DNA of 64,000 bases from JACCTU01 sp963769665 (GTDB lineage Bacteria; Actinomycetota; Thermoleophilia; Gaiellales; Gaiellaceae), in contig CAVYMQ010000002.1 in NCBI GenBank assembly GCA_963769665.1, forward strand, positions 310,001-374,000, in the 5' to 3' direction. Positions 23,754 through 30,334 of this stretch are shown piece by piece; position 1 is the first letter of the stretch, and each line of letters opens with the position of its first letter. The notes under the pieces are model-generated. The model was not told the DNA's origin, searched no databases, and saw only the letters and a program-made list of their open reading frames with translations. Position numbers and translations under genes: made by a program.

Positions 23754-25048
23754 GAGGTCTGGACCTCCGGCGAGAGCGCGAGGAGCTGCCGGACGGCCTG
23801 CTCGGCGACTTCCGGCGTGCTCGACTTCAACGTGTCCTGTGCGAGGCGGGTCGCCACCGTGCGCGTGGGCTTCGTCAACGTGCGGACACCGAGGGCCGTC
23901 GCTGCGCGGTCGACGAGCGCAGGAGCAGTGCGCGCGGTGCTGCGTGTCGCCGAGGCGCGCAGGGCCGTTCCTGCGACGAACCAACGGCCTCGGAAGGTCG
24001 ACGTGTCGAGCCAGCGGTTGTCGTCCCAGCCCGCGACGTTCGGAGGGCGAAAGAGACGTTGGCCCGCTTCGGCGCTGAGGTTCGCCCAGTTCGCGTCCTG
24101 CACGCCGCGACCGAGAGCACGCAAGAGCCCGGCTGCATAGACGACCGGCGGCTTGACCATGCGCGGGCCGGTGTAGAGCGCCGGATGCTGGAGGATCGCC
24201 TCGACGACGGGCCTCACCTGGTAGCCGTTGCGGTAGAGCGCCTCGAGCGCGCGCCGTGTCGCCGCCGGAGGCGCCGTCGGGACGAAGTAGCTCCACAGCT
24301 TCGAGACGAAGAAGGACGCGTGGTTGGGGTGCTCACGGCACAGGCGGCAGGCGTCCTGCCAGTCGAAGTCGCCGCTCTTGCCGAACACGGTCTTCACGCC
24401 CGCGTCGTGGAGACGGGGGACGTAGCTGAAGTCGTACGTCCCCTCGGCGGGCCGGCGGACGCCGCGCCAGCCGGTGAGCGCGCGGGCCTGTTCGCGGATG
24501 TCCTGCTCCGTGTAGCCGCGGTTCGCGCCCAGGGTGAAGAGCTCCATCAGCTCGCGCGCGTAGTTCTCGTTCGGCGACCGCACGGTGTTCTTGTCGCCGT
24601 TCAGCCAGCGGAGCATCGCCGGGTCCTTCGTCACGTCCTCGAGGAGCTGCGCGAAGGAACCGAGCGCGTGGCGCCGGAACAGCTCGTTCTGATCGATCAT
24701 GCCCTTCTGCGGGATTCCGCCGACGCGCTGCGTCGCGAACCAGTCGTGCCACACGAGCGCCATTCGCTCGACGAGTGGACGGGAGGTGCGAACCATGCGA
24801 TCCAGCCACCACATGTGGTCGTGGCCGTTCACGTCGAAGGGCGCGATCGGGCGACCCTGCGCGTCGCGCGGCTCCGGCCCGATGAGCCGCTCGGGACCTG
24901 GTCGGGTCAGCGACCGAACCGCACCGGGAAGGCCTTTCTTGGCCAGTCGAGCGACGTCGCCCGGGCGGGGGCCGAATCCGGCCCTCCACAGCAGCCGCTC
25001 GGCCTGGGGGGCGCCGAAGGAACCGCGGTAGACAGGGATCGACGCCAC
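23750..25048 (-). CDS. DUF1800 protein
   Basis: A 432-residue protein of the DUF1800 family: AERLLWRAGFGPRPGDVARL at the start, LVERMALVWHDWFATQ, SPNENYARELMELFTLG and PPNVAGWDDNRWLDTSTF are conserved blocks. No obvious signal peptide. It heads the operon with DUF1501 and the cupredoxin. GTG start at 25048; the minus-strand terminator of the histone-like gene lies 60 bases upstream. Confidence 0.9.
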   Translation of the reverse strand: MASIPVYRGSFGAPQAERLLWRAGFGPRPGDVARLAKKGLPGAVRSLTRPGPERLIGPEPRDAQGRPIAPFDVNGHDHMWWLDRMVRTSRPLVERMALVWHDWFATQRVGGIPQKGMIDQNELFRRHALGSFAQLLEDVTKDPAMLRWLNGDKNTVRSPNENYARELMELFTLGANRGYTEQDIREQARALTGWRGVRRPAEGTYDFSYVPRLHDAGVKTVFGKSGDFDWQDACRLCREHPNHASFFVSKLWSYFVPTAPPAATRRALEALYRNGYQVRPVVEAILQHPALYTGPRMVKPPVVYAAGLLRALGRGVQDANWANLSAEAGQRLFRPPNVAGWDDNRWLDTSTFRGRWFVAGTALRASATRSTARTAPALVDRAATALGVRTLTKPTRTVATRLAQDTLKSSTPEVAEQAVRQLLALSPEVQTS

Positions 25049-25102
25049 GATCCGTTTTGTAGCGCGGCTACGGGCGCTTTGTGGTCAACGATTCGTAAGG
25101 AA

Positions 25103-25142
25103 ATGTGAGACGGGCCCCCCGTGAGGAGAGCCCGTCCCACAG
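25103..25142 (-). terminator. Terminator after the histone-like gene
   Basis: TGGGACGGGC and GCCCGTCTCA pair over at least seven strict bases around a C/G-rich loop. It lies 20 bases past the stop at 25162. Only a weak T stretch (CATTTCC) follows. Confidence 0.6.
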
Positions 25143-25161
25143 TCGATGGGGTGCGGCGGAG

Positions 25162-25713
25162 CTACGACTTCTTGCGGCGAGTCGCGGTCTTGCGCTTCCG
25201 CGTGCCCGTCGTCTTCCGGCGGGCCGTCGTGCTCTTCTTGCGCGTGCCCGTGGTCTTGCGGCGCGTCGCAGTCTTCCGCTTCCGTGTACCAGTGGTCTTG
25301 CGCTTGCGGGCCGTCGTGCTCTTCTTGCGCGTCCCGGTCGCCTTGCGCTTCCGGGTGCCCGTGGTCTTGCGCTTGCGGGCCGTCGTGCTCTTCTTGCGCG
25401 TGCCCGTCGTCTTGCGCTTCCGTGCAGCGGTCTTCCGCTTGCGCGTGCCGGCCGCCTTGCGTCCAGCGGTCTTGCGCGCGGCGGTCTTCCGCTTGCGCGT
25501 GCCTGCGGCCTTCCGGCCCGCAGTCTTGCGTGTGGCGGTCTTGCGCTTGCGCGTGCCGGCCGCCTTCCGTGCGGTGGTCTTGCGCTTGCGGGCCGTTCCG
25601 GCCTTCTTGCGCGTTCCGCTCGCCTTGCGGCGGGTGGAGGTTGCCTTCTTTCTTGTTGCGCGTGTTCTGGTGCCGATCTCTTCTTCCTCGACACTCATCT
25701 CATCTTCGAACAT
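25162..25713 (-). CDS. Histone H1-like Lys/Arg-rich repeat protein
   Basis: A 183-residue protein. A short acidic head (MFEDEMSVEEEE) precedes about 165 residues made of degenerate repeats of TGTRKRKTATRRK, TARKRKT and AAGTRKRKTA, with almost only T, R, K, A, G and S. This matches eukaryote-like H1/Hc1 DNA-compacting proteins known from actinobacteria and chlamydiae. The acidic head is unusual and could be regulatory. ATG at 25713 with GGAGGAGA six bases upstream. Codon choice is the same in each repeat, consistent with duplication. Confidence 0.85.
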   Translation of the reverse strand: MFEDEMSVEEEEIGTRTRATRKKATSTRRKASGTRKKAGTARKRKTTARKAAGTRKRKTATRKTAGRKAAGTRKRKTAARKTAGRKAAGTRKRKTAARKRKTTGTRKKSTTARKRKTTGTRKRKATGTRKKSTTARKRKTTGTRKRKTATRRKTTGTRKKSTTARRKTTGTRKRKTATRRKKS

Positions 25714-25724
25714 TCAATCTCCTC

Positions 25725-25886
25725 CTATTCGGATATCCGTTCGACCACTGGGGCAACATCGGCCTGCGCCAACATTCCCACCAGAGAGCCGTCTTCCTGC
25801 CGTTCCACGACAACACGGGTGACGACGTGACGATCGGTCACCATGCGCGGAGTGCTGATCATTGCGTCACGGATGCTCTTCCCCAT
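25725..25886 (-). CDS. Miniature CBS-like protein (possible internal-deletion remnant)
   Basis: A 53-residue frame: IRDAMISTPRMVTDRHVVTR, then VVVERQEDGSLVGMLAQADV. The beginning matches the first strand of a CBS-pair protein, the middle the TDRDIVxRVVAEG segment and the end the DGRLVGMLAQADVA segment, with the parts between missing in frame. It therefore looks like a CBS-pair protein (about 140 residues) shrunk by two in-frame deletions. It lies 11 bases before the histone-like gene and is probably co-transcribed. Whether it still works is unknown. Confidence 0.5.
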   Translation of the reverse strand: MGKSIRDAMISTPRMVTDRHVVTRVVVERQEDGSLVGMLAQADVAPVVERISE

Positions 25887-26252
25887 CGTTTGTTGTTCAC
25901 CTCGCTCGTTGTTTGTCGCAACGTGCGTTTGCCCGCGTCCGTGTTGTCGCAAACAAGACAATGCCAGAGTGATCGGACAGACAATGCACGAATGTGCGCG
26001 TCCGTGCAGCACGTTCACTCGTTCGAGGTAACACGACGGTGCATACGCGCGCGTATTTCATGCGCAGCAAGATGTGATCGATGTGTTGCGTGACGTGCGC
26101 GAGCGATTCGTTCTCGCGGGTGCGTCACGCACGTCGCGTTGCTCGGCGTAACGCGTGCGTGAGCGGACCGAGTCATGCAACGTTCGACGTGCGACGCCTG
26201 CGCTGACGCCCTCCGAGGCTCGTCGAACCTGTGTTCGGTGCGTCGATCGGCG
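25887..26252. other. Palindrome-rich intergenic region
   Basis: No supported gene. The base composition is less G+C-rich than the surroundings. It holds perfect palindromes ATACGCGCGCGTAT (26043-26056) and GTGCGTCACGCAC (26120-26132), and an imperfect inverted pair TTGTTTGTCGCAAC (25909-25922) and GTTGTCGCAAACAA (25943-25956). It likely carries the promoter and operators of the CBS-like/histone-like transcript. Confidence 0.55.
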
Positions 26253-26378
26253 CTAGTCGGCGCCGGGAACGTCCTGCTCGTCGGTCTCGCCGCTCGTGGG
26301 GTCCGGCGCGGGCGAGTCGTCGAGCTCTTCGTTGCGGTCGTCTTCGCGGGGGGTCGACTGCGGTACGTTCTCTGACAT
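26253..26378 (-). CDS. Small acidic protein (tentative)
   Basis: A 41-residue frame, MSENVPQSTPREDDRNEELD then DSPAPDPTSGETDEQDVPGA, strongly acidic and probably disordered. The ATG at 26378 lies on the opposite strand directly across the thrS start codon. Support is only the natural-looking composition and open frame, so it may not be translated. Confidence 0.35.
   Translation of the reverse strand: MSENVPQSTPREDDRNEELDDSPAPDPTSGETDEQDVPGAD
26364..26369 (+). promoter_or_regulatory. Possible -10 element for leaderless thrS
   Basis: TACGTT (TANNNT type) ends seven bases before the A of the thrS ATG. There is no Shine-Dalgarno sequence. This is the usual layout of leaderless actinobacterial transcripts. 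No good -35 is seen. Confidence 0.4.
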
Positions 26379-28269
26379 GAAGGTCGTCCTACCCGACAAG
26401 ACCGAACTCGAACTTCCCGAAGGCGCGACCGGCCTCGATGCTGCGCGCGCGATCGGGCCGAAGCTCGCCGAGCAGGCGGTGCTCCTGCGCTCCAACGGGA
26501 GCGTGCAGGACCTGCGCAGGCCGCTCGAGGACGGGCAGCAGATCCAGATCGTCACGACGAGGGACAAGGACGACCCCGACGCGCTCTACGTGCTTCGGCA
26601 CTCGGCCGCGCATCTGCTCGCCGAGGCGGTTCGGCGTCTCTACCCGGGCGTGAAAGTCGCGATCGGCCCGCCGATCGAGAACGGCTTCTACTACGACTTC
26701 GAGTTCCCGGAGCCGATCCGCGAGGACGACCTCGAGAAGATCGAGGCCGAGATTGCGCGCGAGCTGAAGGAGGGCCGCGAGTGGTCGCGCGAGGAGATCG
26801 ACGCCGACGAGGCGCGGCGGATCTTCTCCGGGCAGGGGGAGAACTACAAGGTGGAGCTCGTCGACACCGCGGACGGGCCGATCACTCTCTACACCCAGGG
26901 CGACTTCACCGACCTCTGCCGCGGGCCGCACCTCCAGAACTCGAAGCCGATCAAGGCGCTCAAGCTCACGAGCCTCGCCGGCGCGTACTGGCGGGGCGAC
27001 GAGCACAACAAGCAGCTGACGCGGATCTACGGCACCGCCTTCTACTCGCAGGAAGATCTCGACCGTCACCTCGAGCGGCTGGAAGAGGCGCGCAAGCGCG
27101 ATCACCGCCGGCTCGGACGCGACCTCGACCTGTTCCACCTCTCCGAGCACTCGCCGGGGTCGCCGTTCTGGCACCCGAAGGGAATGGTGATCTGGAACGC
27201 GCTCGAGGACCTGCGCCGGCGGGAGAATTCCAAGCGGGGCTACGAGGAGGTCAAGACGCCCCTGCTGTACGACATCGAGACGTACATCACCTCGGGGCAC
27301 TACGACAACTACAAGGAGAACATGTTCTTCGTCAACACGGGCGACGAGGAACGCATGGCGCTGAAGCCGATGAACTGCCCGGGTCACATGCTGCTCTTCG
27401 GCTCGGAGCTCCGGTCCTACCGCGACCTGCCGGTCCGCTACGCCGAATCGTCGACGCTGCACCGCGACGAGCCGGGTGGGACGCTGCACGGGCTCCTACG
27501 CGTCCGGCACATCACCCAGGATGACGCGCACGTGTTCGTCACCGAGGATCAGATTCAAGGCGAGATCGACGGGATGATCGACTTCGTCACCTTCCTCTAC
27601 GACCAGTTCGGGCTGATCGCGCGCGCCGAGCTCTCGACGCGGCCGGAGAACCGGCTCGGGACCGACGAGCAGTGGGATCGCGCGGAGGGGGCGCTCGAGG
27701 CGGCGCTGAAGCGCCACGAGATGGACTACGTGATCAGCCCCGGCGAGGGAACGTTCTACGGCCCGAAGATCGACCTGCACATGACCGACGTGCTCGGCCG
27801 CTCGTGGCAGATGGGGACGATCCAGCTCGACTACCAGATGCCGATGCAGTTCGGCCTGACCTACATGGGCGCCGACAACAAGGAGCACCACCCCGTCGTG
27901 ATCCACCGCGCGCTGCTCGGGTCGCTCGAGCGCTTCATCGGCGTCCTGATCGAGCACTACGGCGGTGCCTTTCCCTTCTGGCTCGCGCCCGTGCAGCTCC
28001 GGATCATCCCGGTCGGCGAGGATCACCGCGACGCCGCCGCCGAGCTCGCCCGGGCGCTGCGCGACGCGGGTTTCCGCGTCGACGTCGACGATCGCGACGA
28101 GACGGTCGGCAAGCGCATCCGGGACGGGGAGATCGAGAAGATCCCCAAGGTCGTGGTGTACGGCGACCGCGAGTCGGCGGAGTCCCTGTCGGTCCGGGAC
28201 CGGGGCGGGGAGCAGTACCAGACGGGCCTCGTAGACCTTGTCCGCGAGCTTGCTACTCTGAAGCCCTGA
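26377..28269 (+). CDS. thrS: Threonine--tRNA ligase
   Basis: A 630-residue class II synthetase charging tRNA-Thr. It has, in order, the TGS domain (MKVVLPDKTELELPEGATGL), the second additional (editing) domain with HSAAHLLAEAV, the catalytic core (MALKPMNCPGHMLLF, the zinc Cys in MNCPGH; ESSTLHRDEPGGTLHGLLRV), and the anticodon-binding domain (APVQLRIIPVGEDHRDAA). Normal length. Start at ATG 26377 because the TGS fold begins there; the upstream frame is not conserved. First of a translation gene group with infC-rpmI-rplT. Confidence 0.97.
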   Translation: MKVVLPDKTELELPEGATGLDAARAIGPKLAEQAVLLRSNGSVQDLRRPLEDGQQIQIVTTRDKDDPDALYVLRHSAAHLLAEAVRRLYPGVKVAIGPPIENGFYYDFEFPEPIREDDLEKIEAEIARELKEGREWSREEIDADEARRIFSGQGENYKVELVDTADGPITLYTQGDFTDLCRGPHLQNSKPIKALKLTSLAGAYWRGDEHNKQLTRIYGTAFYSQEDLDRHLERLEEARKRDHRRLGRDLDLFHLSEHSPGSPFWHPKGMVIWNALEDLRRRENSKRGYEEVKTPLLYDIETYITSGHYDNYKENMFFVNTGDEERMALKPMNCPGHMLLFGSELRSYRDLPVRYAESSTLHRDEPGGTLHGLLRVRHITQDDAHVFVTEDQIQGEIDGMIDFVTFLYDQFGLIARAELSTRPENRLGTDEQWDRAEGALEAALKRHEMDYVISPGEGTFYGPKIDLHMTDVLGRSWQMGTIQLDYQMPMQFGLTYMGADNKEHHPVVIHRALLGSLERFIGVLIEHYGGAFPFWLAPVQLRIIPVGEDHRDAAAELARALRDAGFRVDVDDRDETVGKRIRDGEIEKIPKVVVYGDRESAESLSVRDRGGEQYQTGLVDLVRELATLKP

Positions 28270-28283
28270 CCAAAGCAGGAGCG

Positions 28284-28404
28284 GACCCGTTCCTCACCCG
28301 GCGAGCCAGGAGCTCCGCACGGGTTGAACCGAGAAGATCTTCGGGAGTGAGTGACTCTCGATTTTCGGGAAAATGGGGCCGCTGCGTGCAGCGGCTTTTG
28401 CCAT
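28284..28404 (+). promoter_or_regulatory. infC leader with terminator/attenuator hairpin
   Basis: Between thrS and infC, GCCGCTG (28378-28384) and CAGCGGC (28389-28395) form a seven-base stem with a CGTG loop followed by TTTT (28396-28399). Upstream, ACCCGT near 28285 can pair with ACGGGT near 28318. The site of the terminator, 47 bases before infC, fits either the end of thrS or an attenuator in an IF3/L20-type leader. Confidence 0.6.
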
Positions 28405-28441
28405 TTGAGAAGGAGGACCTGAAGAGCTTGGTGAACAGTCT

Positions 28442-29128
28442 GTGAGGCCCCGCCGCAGGTTTGCGCCGGAGCCGCCGAGGCCGGCGAGGAACGAGCTCGT
28501 CAACGAGAACATCCGGTCGGCGCAGGTTCGGCTGATCGACGAGGACGGAGCTCAGCTCGGAATCCAGCCCACGAAGGAAGCGCTGGAGATCGCGTGGGCA
28601 AAGAACCTCGACCTCGTCGTGGTCGCTGCCCAGGCCGATCCGCCGGTCGCGAGGGTGATGGACCACAGCAAGTACAAGTACGAGCAGGAGCAGAAGGCCA
28701 AGCTCGCTCGGAAGCACCAGCTTCAGGTCAACATCAAGGAGATCAAGTTCAGGCCGAAGATCGGGATTCACGACTACGAGACGAAGAAGGGCCACGTCGT
28801 CCGCTTCCTCAAGCAGCGGGCGAAGGTCAAGGTCACGATCATGTTCCGCGGGCGCGAACAGCAGCACCCGGAGCGGGGACGTGACCTGCTGATGCGCCTC
28901 GCCGAGGACATCAAGGACATCGGAGTGATCGAGTCCGCTCCGCTGCTCGAAGGTCGGAACATGACGATGCTGATGGCCCCGACGAAGACCGCAGGAGAAA
29001 AGCCCAATGCCAAGACAGAAGACACACAGCAGCGCGAAGAAGCGCTTCAAGATCACGGGGACGGGCAAGCTGCTCCGCCGGAAGGCGATGCAGAGCCACA
29101 ATCTCGAGCACAAGTCAGCCAAGCGTAA
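28442..29128 (+). CDS. infC: Translation initiation factor IF-3
   Basis: A 228-residue IF3, which binds the 30S subunit and checks start-codon pairing. The N-domain (NELVNENIRSAQVRLIDEDG), the basic linker (KYKYEQEQKAKLARKHQLQ) and the C-domain (EIKFRPKIGIHDYETKKGHV) are intact. Usual IF3 ends near MTMLMAPTK; here the frame goes on for about 45 charged residues that overlap rpmI by 122 bases in another frame. GTG start at 28442. Confidence 0.95.
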   Translation: MRPRRRFAPEPPRPARNELVNENIRSAQVRLIDEDGAQLGIQPTKEALEIAWAKNLDLVVVAAQADPPVARVMDHSKYKYEQEQKAKLARKHQLQVNIKEIKFRPKIGIHDYETKKGHVVRFLKQRAKVKVTIMFRGREQQHPERGRDLLMRLAEDIKDIGVIESAPLLEGRNMTMLMAPTKTAGEKPNAKTEDTQQREEALQDHGDGQAAPPEGDAEPQSRAQVSQA

Positions 29129-29228
29129 GCGCGCGTTCCGTCGCGACCAGCCGGTCGCTCCGGCGGATGTCCGCGAGCTGAAGCGGCTGTTCCCCGGAAT
29201 GGTGAAGACGAAGAAGGTGAAGAGCTAG
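29007..29228 (+). CDS. rpmI: 50S ribosomal protein L35
   Basis: A 73-residue L35 with the family start MPRQKTHSSAKKRFKITGTG and the basic HNLEHKSAKRKRAFRRDQ stretch. The ATG at 29007 has GGAG upstream within the infC coding sequence. The gene lies largely inside the infC C-terminal extension. Stop overlaps the rplT start (TAGTG). Confidence 0.95.
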   Translation: MPRQKTHSSAKKRFKITGTGKLLRRKAMQSHNLEHKSAKRKRAFRRDQPVAPADVRELKRLFPGMVKTKKVKS

Positions 29229-29596
29229 TGCCGCGCGTCAAGCGATCGGTCCACGCGCGCAAGAAGCGCCGCAAGGTGCTCGACCAGGCGAGCGGCTACT
29301 GGGGCCTCAAGCACTCGAGCTACAAGCTCGCCAAGCAGCAGGTCGAGAAGTCGCTCACGTACGCCTACCGCGACCGCAAGACGAAGAAGCGGATGCTGCG
29401 GCGGCTCTGGATCGTGCGGATCAACGCCGCCGCGCGCCAGCACGACCTCTCCTACAACCAGTTCATCTCGGGCCTCAAGAAGGCGGAGATCGAACTCGAC
29501 CGCAAGATCCTCGCCGACCTCGCCGTCTCCGATCCCGCCGCGTTCGGCCGGATCGCGGAGCAGGCGAAGGCCGCGCTGGCCGAACCGGTCTCCTGA
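29228..29596 (+). CDS. rplT: 50S ribosomal protein L20
   Basis: A 122-residue L20: PRVKRSVHARKKRRKVLDQA at the start and RLWIVRINAAARQHDLSYNQ in the middle are the RNA-binding blocks. In several phyla L20 represses its own operon through the infC leader, which fits the structured leader here. GTG start at 29228 overlapping the rpmI stop. Confidence 0.96.
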   Translation: MPRVKRSVHARKKRRKVLDQASGYWGLKHSSYKLAKQQVEKSLTYAYRDRKTKKRMLRRLWIVRINAAARQHDLSYNQFISGLKKAEIELDRKILADLAVSDPAAFGRIAEQAKAALAEPVS

Positions 29597-30273
29597 TTAC
29601 CTCGGCCGCGAACCCGCGGCTGAGGCTCGTGCGGCGCCTGGCCTCGCGCTCGCAGCGTGAGCGCGAGGGGCTCTTCGTCGTCGAGGGCGAGGATCTCGTC
29701 GAGGCTGCGCAGGCCGCCGGGATCGAGCCGGTCGACCTCTTCGTCGCCGGCGAGACGGTCACGCCCGAGGTGCTCGCCGAGCTCTCGACGATGCCGCACC
29801 CCGCTCGCGCGATCGGTGTCTATCGCCGCGACGACCTCCCGCGCGGCGTGCGTCCGCTCTGCCTCGCGCTCTGGCACGTGCACGATCCCGGCAACGTCGG
29901 CACGCTCCTCCGTACGGCCGATGCCTTCGAGGCGTCGGTTGCCCTCTCGCCCGGCTGCGGCGACCCGACGGGCCCGAAGGGACTGCGCGCGTCGATGGGC
30001 GCGGTCTTCCGCGTGCCCACAGCATCGTTCGAGGAGTCGGGCACGCCGCGCGTCGCGCTCGTCTCGCACGGCGGCACGCCGCTGCCGGAGCTCGAGCTCG
30101 CGGACGCTGTGACTTTCGTGCTCGGGGCGGAGCGCGAGGGGCTGCCCGACGAGGTGCTGCGCGGCTGCGACGCGGTCGCGACGATCCCGCAGGCCGGGCA
30201 CGCCGACTCGCTGAACGTCGCGGCCGCCGGAGCGATCGCGCTCTATGAATCCGTGCGCCGCACGTCGGCGTAG
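29593..30273 (+). CDS. TrmH/SpoU-family RNA 2'-O-methyltransferase with probable CTG start
   Basis: A 226-residue SPOUT methyltransferase for rRNA or tRNA. The knot motifs are present: HDPGNVGTLLRTADAF (motif 1), FVLGAEREGLPDEV (motif 2) and ADSLNVAAAGAIALYE (motif 3). The first normal start, GTG at 29629, would cut off the conserved N-terminal ITSAANPRLRLVRRL. In frame upstream only CTG (29593) and ATT (29596) are available. The CTG overlaps the rplT stop as CTGA, parallel to the GTGA/ATGA coupling seen throughout the window, so CTG is preferred. Confidence 0.85.
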   Translation: MITSAANPRLRLVRRLASRSQREREGLFVVEGEDLVEAAQAAGIEPVDLFVAGETVTPEVLAELSTMPHPARAIGVYRRDDLPRGVRPLCLALWHVHDPGNVGTLLRTADAFEASVALSPGCGDPTGPKGLRASMGAVFRVPTASFEESGTPRVALVSHGGTPLPELELADAVTFVLGAEREGLPDEVLRGCDAVATIPQAGHADSLNVAAAGAIALYESVRRTSA

Positions 30274-30311
30274 ACCTTTCGGCGGCGAAGGGGAGGGGAG
30301 AGCGCGAGCGC

Positions 30312-30334
30312 GGGGGCGCCTACCAGGCGCCCCC
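30312..30334. terminator. Convergent-gene hairpin
   Basis: GGGGGCGCC-TACCA-GGCGCCCCC, a perfect nine-base stem between the convergent methyltransferase and DUF2207 genes, overlapping the last codons of the latter. No T tract, so termination is only likely. Confidence 0.4.

Noticed and set aside
25162..25700. Regular short repeats suggesting a CRISPR or tandem-repeat array
   Set aside because: The repeats keep one open frame encoding Lys/Arg-rich units, have a good ribosome site and no spacers; they belong to the histone-like gene.
26175..26375. 66-codon plus-strand frame before thrS
   Set aside because: No ribosome site, low-quality composition and overlap with the putative thrS promoter.
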